Assembly: GCA_024699855.1 (NCBI GenBank)
Contig: JAMPIQ010000001.1
Location: 310,001-374,000 of the forward strand
Length of the DNA: 64,000 bases
From: Aphelenchoides besseyi
Lineage: Eukaryota; Nematoda; Chromadorea; Rhabditida; Aphelenchoididae
Direction of reading: 5' to 3'
Shown here: positions 21,953 through 33,629 of the stretch, in pieces
Numbering within the stretch: the first letter of the stretch is position 1
Layout: the number at the start of each line of letters is the position of its first letter
Program-made: the position numbers and the translations under genes
Notes under the pieces: model-generated
Told to the model about the DNA's origin: nothing
Database searches by the model: none
Seen by the model: only the letters and a program-made list of their open reading frames with translations

Positions 21953-24479
21953 GACAGAGAGGAGAGCGAGAGATCGGTAGAAAAGGGACCTGACGGGTCG
22001 TTCGTTCTGCTCTTTGCTCCGACTGTCGCCGTCCAAGCGAACGGGCAGTGAGATAAAAACACAAAAAGCAAATCACTTGTCGAATTCCAACAAACATCGA
22101 TGCCCATAATCAAAACGTCTTGGTTGCAAGGTCTCGACAAAATTGCCAGTTTCGTCAGAATTCAAATTAATTAGTGGCACGTTGATCGGCCATCAGTTCG
22201 GTGCCCTAAAATAAAGTCCCTGGAATGAAAACGAACTTAAAATTAAGATTCAATCGTAGTTTTGTTGTGGCACAGTGATGAATTGGACATTAACACTTCA
22301 TTTGCTTTCTATCAGTCCTTACATAGCTGAGACTGTAAAGTCTCGGGGTTGTGGTTTCGGGGTTGTTAAAAACGGCATGAAATCAAAATGACTCGCAAGT
22401 TTGTTAGGGAACGGTCCAAACAATTACCACAATTTTATTTTGAAAGTTACTTAGCAGTAGATTTTGGCCAAAGCCATTACAATTTAGCACGAAAGCCTTC
22501 GATCGGCTGTTGATCATTCAGTTTTTGCTCAAACGTTTACTGGTTGCGGTTCTATCGTAAGCTGAAATCAACTCCATGTGATCATTACAGTTTTCAGCTA
22601 CAAGAATCAGCAATGTTCCAAAAAAGCGCCGAAGAATAGAAGAAGTTTCGCCAGAAAATTGTAAAGAAAAATACGACAGACTTCAAAGAAAAGAAGAGAA
22701 CGCGTAAAAATCCGACAAGAGCTGGTATTTCAATCGCTCCAAAAACTCTTAACGTATTTAGAAGAAGACGGAAGCTAAATTGGCCACTACCAACAGTGTC
22801 TTGAGTGTGCGCATAATTATCGAAAGCTACGAACCCGACTTCATGTATCATATCTATCTGTGAGTTTAAACGAATACTTTCGGAAGAATTTCTGCTGAGC
22901 GCGACACAAGAAATGGAAGCATTTCTTCGACACTAATTGAGGATTTCGACGAGAAATGGAAACAGTGTTTTCGACATATAACAACGTTCGGAAACACGTT
23001 GTGGGAATCATCTCGCGAATATACAACGGAACATCAACATCCATACACTCAGCATTTCACGCCCCAACGGTTATAATCAAACGGATGTGTTCAATCAAAC
23101 AGAAACCGACTTCTTACTTTACTTCGTTTGAAGATTGGCATTGGACGTGGAATTGCAATAAAAAAGCATCCGAAAACGATTACTTTTGGTAATAGTTGTT
23201 TAAAAGCTCAAAATCCCCCAGTTTCAAGATCCATAATACGAACGATCGTCTTGTTCCTTTCATAAAAAATTCTTTTATCTTGCTTTCCAATCATACCACA
23301 ACGTTCTCCGTCTTTCTAAACCGTTAATACTTAACCTCTAGCTTAGTAACATGTTTACCCGGGAATCTAACCTTCTTAATATCATGAGTAGGAATTTGTT
23401 CTTGGAGTTTGGGCGATCATGTAAGATGCTCAGTTAAGTCGTGGCATGTCATTTTCTTTTCGTTATCAAAGTGCATGTAGAGCTTATGTTCATTGTAGTA
23501 GAAAGATCGCCAAAACGCCTTAAACGGCCCACTGGTGGGCTCGTATTGTTTCATCAGCAGAATGCTCATGTTCATCCAAAAAATTCGTCAAATTAGATCC
23601 GATGTTTCAGCCGCAAAAAGCAGTCATCCAGACTCAACAGCGGTAGGAGCAGTTTGACCGTCCAAAGTTACTGCAATTAGCACATTCAACAACTTTACTG
23701 CAAATGTTCAGGTTTCAAGATTAACTGTAATAGCCTAGCCGTAGACTCCGAGAGTCATTTCGTATTTTTTAAATAGAAAAATCCTATAGTGTTCGCCAAG
23801 AAAGAGGAAAACCTTGATTTTGTGAGGAACTTATTCTGAACTGCCCGACGGTAAAGAATACTAAAAAGATCGTTTTAATATTTAGATTATCAACTCACAT
23901 TCCAGTGTCATTTCAAGCGTCGAGAACAACAATCTTCTTTAGCAACTTTCTGACGCACACAATAAGTACGAATATCGACCACTGCGACTGTGATTGTAGT
24001 CAAATATTTACTTGAGTAAGTTCGTACCGAAGATCTCGAATACTGTTGAACGACGGTATAATAGGTAGTTTGAGCATTTTAACGTGTCGCGAGCAAACTG
24101 AAGAAACGACTGAGCATCTTTAGTACGCATTTTCGAATGGAACGAGTCTGTGGAACCATAAGCACGAGCTTTTACAACCAATAGATTGACATCTTTCAAC
24201 GGCTTTCAATTTGTTTGTTGGCAAAGTGTATATTTAAACGTGAGTATAAACACCATTAAATATTTGAAGTTGAGAATCTCACGGAAGACGCTAGTTGGAT
24301 TGGTGGTCGTAATACTTGATCAGAAAGGCTTGACCCAATTTCTTGTGTCTCGATGCCCAATGGATTTGAATACCTTCGATCACTTCGTGTGACTTGCCGC
24401 TGAGATCACGTAGTTACTTGATTTCCACCTGACACGTCAATATGCTTGTTTTTGCTAACTACTCCTGTCCTTTTCATCA
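21953..24479. other. Gene-poor stretch
   Basis: Short frames on both strands (22594-23192), without consistent splicing or domains. No gene is supported. Confidence 0.35.
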
Positions 24480-25035
24480 ATCCAACTGTACAAGCAGAAG
24501 ATTTGGATATAGAGCGTATGTGCTTTTGATGAACTGAATTATCACCGATTTGTTTCAGGCACAATTCTTTACCATGGACATGGCGAATTGTTCAAGTTGC
24601 CAGAATCCAAGCAAACAATTGAACGAGTTTCTTCGCATCTCTCAAAATAATGCATGTCCGAAAATGATTTTGAAGAGTTTTACAACAACAAGTTGGGATG
24701 CAACAGGCTCTATTTAACACTCTTCATTAATATTATCGGCTTACAAACAAATTGGTCAAAATGAACTTTGTCAGCACCTTTGCTTGCACCTCAACCATTG
24801 AACTCTACTCATCAGGCTGAAGAACCGAAACACAATTGCAGCTCAGAGATCAAGTTGTCTCCCGAAGTACGAAACCAGTTCATTGAAAGATATAACCAAC
24901 CCGATTTCGGCATAAATTGAGACGGGCTTTTATGGCCCGAAGATATCAAGGTAGCCGTAAAGTTCGTGGACAAGAAGTTTCCCAAAACTCGACAACTATT
25001 CCGACTGATGAGTGAAGTCAGCGGTCAATAGGCTA
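24480..25035 (+). pseudogene. Decayed unrecognised protein gene
   Basis: Coding-like fragments on plus: DMANCSSCQNPSKQLNEFL near 24575-24720, then a longer run from about 24780 (LNSTHQAEEPKHNCSSEIKL, LSPEVRNQFIERYNQPDFGI). This reads into a TGA at about 24918, then continues in the same frame (DGLLWPEDIKVAVKFVDKKF, KTRQLFRLMSEVSGQ) to TAG near 25031. The sense on both sides of the TGA suggests a nonsense mutation (perhaps from TGG) in a former gene. The family is not recognised. An unannotated intron over the stop is possible but no donor is evident. Confidence 0.45.
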
Positions 25036-25549
25036 TGAATCAAGAGTCAATTAATGATTTGTGTTCGTTTTTTGGGGATATTAGAGTGGAGCTACTAAAC
25101 TTTGCAAAATGTTATATGTACTATCCATCCATCATTCTTGGAAGCATTGAGTGCAATTATCTAGATAGTTTACATACAATTGACTAATCTAAAGCTCATT
25201 GTTGTCCTCAACATAAACGATTCTGACGTTGCCAATCTTTGAAATAAACTGTTGCAATAACCATTGAATATCTGTAAATGTACAAAACAACATCCAACAC
25301 AATCAACTGCAACGACAAGAACACCTAGACTAGAAACCAACTGAAGCCACAGATAACTAGCAAATAAATAATTGTTATTCAAATAAAGTTTTTATTTATT
25401 GCTACTCGTAAACATAGAAGATACCCACGTATAATAATCATTTGTTCTTTATAGTCGTGTCGCTAAATGTTCAACCATTCAACCAGCAAAGTTCATTTCG
25501 AATTTCAACATCAAAAAATCCGATCATAACCACGTTCTAAATATTATCC

Positions 25550-25554
25550 AAAAA
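25550..25554 (-). terminator. Pol III terminator of second tRNA-Gln
   Basis: TTTTT on minus shortly after the tRNA 3' end. Confidence 0.7.
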
Positions 25555-25559
25555 GTGAA

Positions 25560-25630
25560 GGTCCTAACGAGATTTGAACTCGTGTCGTTGGATTCAGAGT
25601 CCAAAGTGCTAACCACTACACCATAGGGCC
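25560..25630 (-). tRNA. tRNA-Gln (anticodon CTG), second copy with acceptor-stem mismatch
   Basis: Minus strand. A box TAGTGGTTAG, anticodon arm TTGGA-CTCTGAA-TCCAA with anticodon CTG, T arm ACGAG-TTCAAAT-CTCGT. The acceptor stem GGCCCTA/TAGGACC has a C-A mismatch at the third pair. A TTTTT run (25550-25554) follows. Outside the boxes it differs strongly from the copy at 21882, so the two are not a recent duplication. Confidence 0.85.
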
Positions 25631-25989
25631 GATATTCGAACAGAATAAGGAGCAGTGTAATAACACGCGTTCACGCTACTCACTTGTATTGCAGCAAAGG
25701 AATTGAGAAGTGGAGCAATCTTATCCGTTATAGGCAATTTCTATTCTAATGCTGTTCACTTCGTAGAGATGTCGTATAGAAATGACTCATTTAAAAATTC
25801 CGTTCATTATTTAAACTGCTTGGATCTTTTGCATTGATCGTAAAGCTGAGAATGAAGGATCTTGGAAAACGAATGGCAACTCTCAGTTATAAAGTTGAAC
25901 AACAAAACTTGTTCTCAGTGTTTAGCTTTTGCTACTACAATTGTCACTTATTTTATTGGAATAGTCAACAGTACGTTTACTTGTCTTAA

Positions 25990-26450
25990 TTAAAACTTGC
26001 ACTCATTTTTCTTCTTCAACTTCCGAGGCGTACCGCTCAACTCAAAATCGGTGACGTACTCGAATTGGTTGTCATCCATTCTGAATCTTGCAACTTGATT
26101 CGCACCTTCCAAAGAAAGCGATTGAACGCGAACAAAAGCCGTTGATTGGAATTTGGGGTCTTGGAGAAGAAGACCGTTGATTCCGATGTGATAGTCGGCC
26201 AAAGAGTTCACTTGCCTGAACATATGTTTTTTGAGGTTTTCAAATTCACTTACACAACACTTAATGGAACCTTATCCTCACCATTTTTGTACATGATCTC
26301 AACGGAAATGTGCGCAGGAACCGGCTTTCCGTGATTTGTAATTCGACCCGAAAAGTAGACAGTAGGTGCTTTTGGACCGTAGATCCATGGGGGCATAAAA
26401 TATGACTCGGCATTGACAATAAGAAGAATGATGAGTAGAAGACGCTTCAT
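25990..26450 (-). CDS. Small secreted protein, family not recognised
   Basis: Two exons, 26254-26450 and 25990-26215, separated by a 38-bp intron in phase; 140 residues. Start chosen at MKRLLLIILLIVNAES, a clear signal peptide (the upstream in-frame Met at 26471 would bury it). The mature protein has no cysteine until near the end (KKKNECKF-stop), and alternates polar and hydrophobic residues in strands (TVYFSGRITNHGKPVPAHIS ... AFVRVQSLSLEG ... EYVTDFELSGT), suggesting a beta-sandwich such as the transthyretin-like or Ig-like secreted proteins common in nematodes. The gene is compact with a basic tail. The fold is an inference. Confidence 0.7.
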
Positions 26451-26881
26451 GTCGTACGTTCGCACAGACAAAGTGATTCGCGAATAAGGTTAACAGCCCT
26501 TTAAACATCGTGAATTTAAATCAATTTGCTTCATGACTGTCGTTCTAGATGTAAATTTTATTAGTATTCGTCTGACGCCCATAAGGTTTGTTACTTTTCA
26601 GCGTGTCAAAGGAGTTGTTTTAAAAGTATTAATCGCATACAAAATAAGACAAAACTAAAAAAATTGAAGATCTAAGTGAGAGATTGTTAAGATCGAGTTG
26701 TGTAAGAATCAGATGGCTCAAAAATTCTTTACCCGGAACTCAAATTTGAATGGTCAGTCCAACCTCTTCATTGCCGACTTCATTGAATATCCGCCGTTCA
26801 AGTAATCAACTCTCCAAGGTTCTCATTTCTCACTATTATTGACCCCCAAAAATAACTTTTCATCAGTCACTTGTGTTTATT
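26451..26881. other. Intergenic
   Basis: Between the secreted-protein gene and the AN1-finger gene's 3' end. Likely UTRs only. Confidence 0.4.
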
Positions 26882-28628
26882 TCAATGGGGAGCTTTGCGT
26901 GGAGTGTCGGCCAAATCGTCACGATCGTTGTTAGCCGGAGTGCGCGGCTTCGAAGCGACCTCTGCTTCCAACTTCGCTCGCCCCACGCGTTTCAAGTCAA
27001 CTCTAAAACACAAAGTTGAGAAGTTGACTATTGAAACTTACGGACAACAGTGCTTCTCGGGAGCTCGATGATCACGACAATAGATCTTGGCACAACGACA
27101 CGGTTGAACACGCAAAGCCAACGGCAACTTGGCGCGACAAAACGCACATCGAGTCGAATGCAACTGTTCGCGCAGTTGTTCCAATTGCTCTTGAGTTTCC
27201 GGCGGATCGAAGAGATCCTTTCCACGACGACGAGCGAACTCCTCGTTTTCAGCCGGATCGTAATACAACGCCGCTTCCTCGACAGTCATTGGTCCCTGGT
27301 TCATTGGCAGTTTATCAGTAATTGCGGTCGAACTTTCGTCTGATCCCAAACTAAACAAACTCGAAGTACGGCGAGCAGTTGAACGTGTCGAAGTAACGTG
27401 AGAATCAGACGCTGAACGAAAACCAATTTTTTCCTGAATATCTAAATGTTAATTGATTGAGATGAAAACTTACGCGAAGCTTTGACATTTGATTTCGGGT
27501 CTTACGATTTTCGCCCATTCGTTTAACTTTGTCTTCGGCCGATACAGTCGGCACATGTTTTGGACGAGAAGCAAGACTTCTGCAAAAGATTGAAAACAGA
27601 ATGAATAGACAACATACCCGATGTCTTCACGATCTTCCGCATTTTGTTGCGGTAGCGGGAGTGCATTGATGAGATCACGTAGTGCGCCCAATGAACGACT
27701 CAAGTCGAGTAGAGCGGCCACATCCTCAGTGTTGTTCGTTCCGGTTTGACTGCGTACGTGAACACGAACAGTCGCACCACTGATCACGCCATGAGACTCC
27801 AAAGTGCTGTTATCGGGACTAAAAAACATTGAACTTAACTTTTTTTTCAAAGGTACCTGAGCTCCTTGCCGTTGAACGAAAGTGTAAGACGATTCACACG
27901 TGCACGACCACGGACTTTCTGTTTGAGCATTTGAACCGTCGCATCACCAGGTAGAGCAATTTCACGTGGGTTGAATCCCGAAACTACCGAGTCAATGGTT
28001 ATACGAAGCGTGTTGGCACGACGCGCTGCCAATCGTTCCCGATGACGTTCTTTAAGACGTTTTTTGGCCTCTTCAACATCACGAGCTGTTGCACGGTGTG
28101 GCGATTGAAGAGGAGCAATGATCAGAACACGTGCGCTCGATCGTTCGCTTTTGCTTTCGCCGTTGAAAGTTTGCGGTTTGTTTGCTGGATTTGGAGTTAC
28201 CGGTGCAGAAGTTTGCGGTGATGCACGGTTAGTTGAGGCCTCAGAGTGAGAATAAACACCACCTTCGTGGTCCTCTTCATCCTCGAAAATTGACGGCGGA
28301 AGTGGACGACGATGCTTATTTTCCTCAGATTTTGTTCCCGGCGAATTGACCGGCGGCTGTTGTTGCGGATTCTGACGTTGATAGTCGTAGACCAACGGTT
28401 TCGTCAAACGAAATCCTGACTGAACTGGTGGACGAGATTCACGCGGTGGTCGTGCCTGTTCGTTCGGAGTTGGAGACTTGCCTACAAACAAGAAATAACA
28501 TTGAAGTTTCGTTTGACTTACTTGGTTGTTCTCCCGCTTCGCTTGCCGGCTTGTCCACCGGACTTTGCTTCTCCTGAAACAACTCAATAAACGTTGAAAA
28601 ACCAAACTTTCACCTGCGAATTGCCCAT
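26882..28628 (-). CDS. Ubiquitin-like domain plus AN1 zinc-finger protein (ZFAND4-like)
   Basis: Seven in-phase exons: 28614-28628, 28522-28573, 27857-28481, 27618-27818, 27474-27579, 27042-27433, 26882-27002; 503 residues. N-terminus MGNSQ, then a Pro/Ser-rich region and a basic helix. Ubiquitin-like domain at about 177-250 (LRITIDSVVSGFNPREIALP ... VNRLTLSFNGKEL ... ISGATVRVHVR). AN1 finger at about 427-462 with all eight ligands in order: CAFC, CRC, YCRDH, KHCC. Human ZFAND4 has the same order. AN1 proteins bind ubiquitin-pathway/proteasome or p97 partners; the exact role is inferred. It starts 184 bp from the divergent gene at 28812, so the two likely share a promoter. Confidence 0.88.
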
Positions 28629-28811
28629 TATCACCGCACTCAACTCGCGATGTTCTGATTGAAAGTCGATTTCGAGTTGGCAGAGTTCGTATGCAAATTT
28701 GTTCTGAAGATGCATATTTCTGAGATCGAAATTTGCATTCGAATTAAGCAACATAATAACCACTTTGTTTGCAAGTGCTTGCGGTTGACGACAATTGACG
28801 GCTATCGAGTC
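28629..28811. promoter_or_regulatory. Divergent promoter region between AN1-finger gene and Lys-rich myristoylation-type gene
   Basis: 183 bp separate the two ATGs in head-to-head orientation, so core promoters and 5' UTRs of both genes must lie here or overlap. No TATA-like box stands out. Confidence 0.5.
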
Positions 28812-29405
28812 ATGGGTGCCAACCAAAGTACCACCGAAAATCCACAACCGTTAAATACCACGACTTCACATGAAAGTAAGTGGTAACGTTAACTTCGTTC
28901 ATCGAAGCATTTCAGAACTTGGAACAATTGATCCCGAAAAATTGGCAGCAGCCAAAAAGAAGACCGGCGACGACTCGGAAGCGCCAACGAAATTCGAAAA
29001 GGTGGAAGCGAAGATGCAACCCGCTACGAACAAGAAACGTCGACGTCGCCGTAAGATCTCAATTCCAAGTTTTGTACGTTCAATTTTCAGCTCGTCGCAA
29101 ATCAACTGGCGGTTTGGCGACTCCATCGAAAGATCAAACGGTCAGTCGAGATGAAACCAAGTCGGTTGACGAGGTACATCAATAACAGCTCTCGATTGTT
29201 AACTGTTTTTGTATCTCAGACTACCGATTCAAAAGAACAACTCGCAACCAAAGTGGCTGCGAATATGCCAATCAAAGGGGCCACGGAACCAAACAATTCG
29301 AAGGAAAATATGAAGTCCATTATTGTTGCGAAGAAGCCGCTAAAATCCAACGGTCAAGAAGAGGTCCCGACTAAGAGTTGGTATGATTGGGCGTTTGGAA
29401 AATAA
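28812..29405 (+). CDS. Lys-rich, probably N-myristoylated small protein; family not recognised
   Basis: Four in-phase exons: 28812-28875, 28916-29050, 29091-29173, 29220-29405; 155 residues. It begins MGANQSTTENP: Gly2 and Ser6 fit an N-myristoylation signal. The centre is strongly basic (KLAAAKKKTG, KKRRRRPRRKSTGG), with several Ser/Thr in basic context and acidic stretches between. It ends KSWYDWAFGK, an aromatic tail that may be a docking motif. The overall look is MARCKS-like: acyl anchor plus basic effector region at a membrane, but there is no clear similarity. Introns are 40-46 bp with GTAAG/TTTCAG ends. Confidence 0.75.
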
Positions 29406-29946
29406 ACAATATACTCGAATTCTGTGCATGATGAGTCTATCAGTGACCCTCAGGTTGAACTTTTTGAACCGAATTTCGACTGCTTGGTCATAGAATACCT
29501 TTTGTTTCTTAGCTGAAAAGTATAGAAAATTGTTGGCCAAAATTTAGAAAACATGAACTTTGCAATTAAAACTCCGTTTCAAAGATAATTGCAACGTTTA
29601 ATTAGATTGTCTTCCTGGGACAAAAGTGGTTGCTGCAAAGCTCACCCAATATCTCTTTTGCATTTAATTGTGTTTCAAGTTTCTCTTCAGAATCTTCTTT
29701 TTCTTCGACACTTTTTCTCGCGAGTTCACTCGCACGCCGTTTGTCGACTTTTAGCTCTTTGCTCTTCACCGTTGGCATTTCGTTTTGCTGCTGATGTGAA
29801 GGGAAAAAGATGCAAAAAGCTTCTGCTCGCGTGCTGAAGTCGAGTGTTCGTTAAAGCGCGTGTTTTCCTCTTTTCATTTGGCCGTTTTGTTGCATCGTGA
29901 ACGAATGGAACGAAATTTGAAGGACTGAAATTCGAGAGTTACAACG
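29406..29946. other. Intergenic between Lys-rich protein and co-SMAD
   Basis: 3' UTR of the first and promoter/5' UTR of the second. No gene seen. Confidence 0.4.
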
Positions 29947-32900
29947 ATGCAGGAAACGTATTTAAATCATCAGAGGTGGGTATTTTCGTTTGAGCTTTTG
30001 GAAGCAATTTTTGTATTTCAGTCATCGATTATCGCACGCTCGAATGGAGCCTATCTCACAACAAATGCCATCGACAATTTTGGCATCTCCGGGTGCTCGT
30101 AGCGCTCAACAGTACGGCAGTAATTCGGGCGAACAATTCGATTACCAACCACAACGTTTGTTGTACTTTATTTCATTTCTATTGTTCGTCTTTTCAGCCG
30201 GATCTTCCAATCGTTTCAATGGACCTTCGCAGAATCGCTACGGTCCCAAGACATTCGACGATGGTCGGTGGATTTAGTTCAATGCTTTCGATTCTCTATT
30301 TTAGGCATCAAATCGGAGCAGGTGAAATACGCAACCGGCGGTCGAAAATCGAATCGAATTCCGCCATCGATGAACATGGCCGGTCGACCGACGAGTGCCG
30401 ATTCCTGCAATACGATTACCCAATACTTGATGACATTCAATGTCGTAGGTTTTTTTGTTTTTTCCCGCTCCGTTAGGGTTCTTTGTTCGAATCTTTGTAA
30501 TTAGTGGATGGTCAGTCTAATTGCTGGCCACGTTTCCATAGCAATACGATTACCCAATACTTGATGACATTCAATGTCGTAGGTTTTTTTGTTTTTTCCC
30601 GCTCCGTTAGGGTTCTTTGTTCGAATCTTTGTAATTAGTGGATGGTCAGTCTAATTGCTGGCCACGTTTCCATAGCAATACGATTAGAAAACATTCGAAG
30701 TAACGCGGTTTCGGACGCTACCTTTAAGCGGATGAAGGAACGTATTTCGTAGTCTAAGCTTACGTATCGAGATTAACAAGCGGAACTATAAACTGCACAC
30801 AAATACAATTCGAACTTTCAGAGCCCGGATGAAGAGTTCTCACGGAAAGCAATTGAAAGTTTGATCAAGAAACTGAAAGATAAACGCGATGAACTGGACA
30901 CGTTCATAACCTCCGTCGGAACTCTCGGCAAAGTCTCCGATGGATGCATTACGATTCCACGAACTTTGGACGGACGGCTTCAGGTAAAATCAATTACCGC
31001 AACTCTGCGCTTATTTCCGGTTTCTAGGTTGCTGGACGTAAAGGATTCCCACACGTCGTTTACTCGAGAATCTTTCGTTGGCCCGATTTACATAAAAACG
31101 AGTTAAAGCACTCGGAACGATGTTCACAGGGTTTTGATCTAAAAAGTGAAAATGTAGGAAACAAGAGATTGCAAATGATTCTCAAAAGTTTTAGGTTTGT
31201 GTCAATCCCTACCATTACGATCGTATTACTGGTGCTGCATTGGCATCATTAGATATTTCGACTCTGAATCTGAACAGCTCGCTGGCTGATCAATCTAACC
31301 GTCAATCTCAAACTCCGCAACAAGGAAGAACTGGAACTGCTAATGGAACTCTTCCCGTTCAACGCCAATCAACACCGGTCTCTGGAAATTCGTATGTTCA
31401 ACAGCAACAGAATGCAGCAAATTACCACTCTCCCGGCACATCATTCAATATTCCACCTCTTAATTCTGCACCTTTCAATCAACAACCCGCTCAGTCTCAA
31501 CCGATGCAACGACCAGTCGAATATCAGCAATCTACTCCAACAGGTGCAACAAATTCAATTCAATATACTTCGAATTATCCTCATCAATCGTATACAAATT
31601 TGCAAAGCGGTAACATCCAAATTCTTGCTTACAACTATCATGTTTAGGGAAACAATCTGGTCTCCAGACACCGCCGGCGAATCAACGATCTTCACCGGCC
31701 GCTCAAAACATGGCACAATCGATGGGTGCGATGCCAGTTGCTGGTTCAGCTCACTACCTTCAAAATACCGGCAATTTGCCTTCACAGCCGTATGCACAAC
31801 AACGTGCTTACGAATATCAGCAGCATCAGATGTCTCAACAACAGAGTTTCTATCCTATGCAACAACAAACACACGGTCAATTTCAACGTTACGATCAGCA
31901 GCAGTACAAACAAATGCCACCAAACGCCTATCAACAAACTCCCGGTTTTCCTCAGTCGTTTTACAACACACAACAGGTGAGTTAAAAGTTTTCGATTACT
32001 TCTATTCGCTTTGTTTAGTTGGATCAAAGTCCGACCTATCCGCACGTGGCAAATTTACAACAACCGGCTTCCGTCTACAATCAGCAATCATTCGCATCAC
32101 CGTCACATCACCTTCACCAGTCAACTTCTTTTCAGGCGGACGCTCAATCCACAGCATCCAATCAACAGCGATCAATTGCTATGACTCAGAAAGTCGAAAT
32201 AAACGAAACGCCGTTTGCCGGAATCGAAACATCACCACCAAACGCAATGTTATCTCCAACTTCCGTGGAATCAACGGAACATCATCGAGAAACAATCGCA
32301 GTGGAGACGGGACTTGCAACCGCAGACGAACTTCATCGTGAGATTTCGACCGTTACCGATGGCTATGTTGTCGATTTGACCGAGGATGAGGAACCGTTTC
32401 AAAACTTTCACTACGTGCACGGCCTAGAAGAATTTCGCAAACCGTGTGATACGCCGCCGATTTTCGAGTGTCCGCGTAGGTCTTCTTCTTCGATTCTTGT
32501 GATTAATTGAGATTTAGAACCGTTGTCTTGGCTTACGATTTCGTATGCCGAATACGCGATGAGTTGCGGCGACATTTTCTACGCCTCTTCCGATGTTCCA
32601 GACATTTTCGTCGACAACGGAATGCGAACATCCAGCAAATCTCGTTTTTGTCTCGGTTGGACTGGTAACTTGGATCGGAAAATGGAATCAGAAGCGTGCA
32701 TGTAAGCGAAAAGCAAACTTCTGACTATTGGAAATTTATTCCAGCCAACAACTTCGACGTGGAATTCGTTTGTCGCGGAAGGGCGAAGGAGACGTTTGGT
32801 TGACAACACTCAATGGTCCAATGTAAGTCGGAAGCTTTTGTTCATAGTCCCTACTATAATCCTTCAGTTTTGTTCAAAGTTGCTATTTGGATGATCGGAC

Positions 32901-33629
32901 GAATCGTCGAGTTCGCGATTGGCCGCACGAATTTGATGCGGGAGTTGTTGTTAAGGTAAATCGTCAGAAGTTTGAATCAGTTCAACAAGTTTGTTTCCAG
33001 ATTTTTGATTTAAAAGATTTTTACAACAAAATAAAAAAACTAACCGATGATGCACTTGAAGCAGAGACAGCAAATGATGGCCAAGTAGCAACGACATCAA
33101 GTGCTAATGCTGGGGGTCGGGATTCTCCGTTGGTTTCGCAAGAAGCTTCAAATGTGTTGGCTGAAAGAGCGGTAAGTTTTAAGCTTATATATAAAATAGA
33201 TTGTTCTTAGAGTCAAAATAAAATTACCTTGGACGCTGATGCTCTGCGATCTTTGTACACGTTGAAAATTTCTTTCTTCAACGGGTTTGGATTTCCATAC
33301 TTCAAACGTCCAACCATTCAAACTACACCTTCTTGGATTGACATTCAACCACAACGGTAAGCCTAAAGATCCGTCTTCTCTAATGAGTCGAATTATTTAG
33401 TGCCGCCGATCTACTCGACGATGTTCTTCGTCATTATTCCTATCGAACGTCTGTCAATCGACGCGGAAGTTTGCCTACGATTGGAAACGCTCTCGGCGCA
33501 AGTTCATCGTCTTCCTCCTTCTCATTTGACGAATCAGACGATGAGAAGAAGGTCAACGTTCCAGCAGATCCCTCTCAACCATTGAGTCAAGCAGAAAAAT
33601 TGGCTGAAACGATCAAAAATTATAAATGA
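29947..33629 (+). CDS. Co-SMAD (SMAD4-type) transcription factor
   Basis: Fifteen in-phase exons: 29947-29975, 30022-30155, 30198-30263, 30305-30444, 30822-30983, 31028-31153, 31195-31609, 31648-31976, 32019-32475, 32518-32701, 32745-32822, 32868-32955, 33001-33171, 33211-33356, 33401-33629; 917 residues. MH1 at about 107-230: [14 protein letters not shown], the DNA hairpin [20 protein letters not shown], and zinc ligands in DGCITI, ERCSQ and NVCVNPYHY all kept. The long linker is Gln/Ser/Pro-rich. MH2 at about 620-855: [99 protein letters not shown]. There is no C-terminal SSXS, as for co-SMADs. It partners receptor SMADs in TGF-beta/BMP signalling. C. elegans has two (SMA-4 and DAF-3); I cannot say which this is. 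Confidence 0.93.
30407..30686 (+). repeat. Exact 134-bp tandem duplication (2.1 copies) inside co-SMAD
   Basis: Copy 1 is 30407-30540 and copy 2 is 30541-30674, then a partial third start (GCAATACGATTA at 30675-30686). The two copies appear identical base for base. The unit contains the last 38 bases of exon 4, its donor GTAGGT, and 96 bases of intron ending CCATAG. Confidence 0.92.

Noticed and set aside
22594..23192. Frames on both strands considered as a membrane protein gene
   Set aside because: No consistent splicing, frames overlap in opposite directions and no domain is recognisable.
24905..24930. In-frame TGA read as selenocysteine
   Set aside because: No SECIS-like hairpin was evident downstream and the neighbouring sequence does not resemble a selenoprotein; a nonsense mutation is simpler.
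31343..32341. 332-codon open frame on plus
   Set aside because: It lies in the wrong frame over co-SMAD linker exons; it stays open only because of CAA/CAG-rich repeats and runs straight through three real introns.
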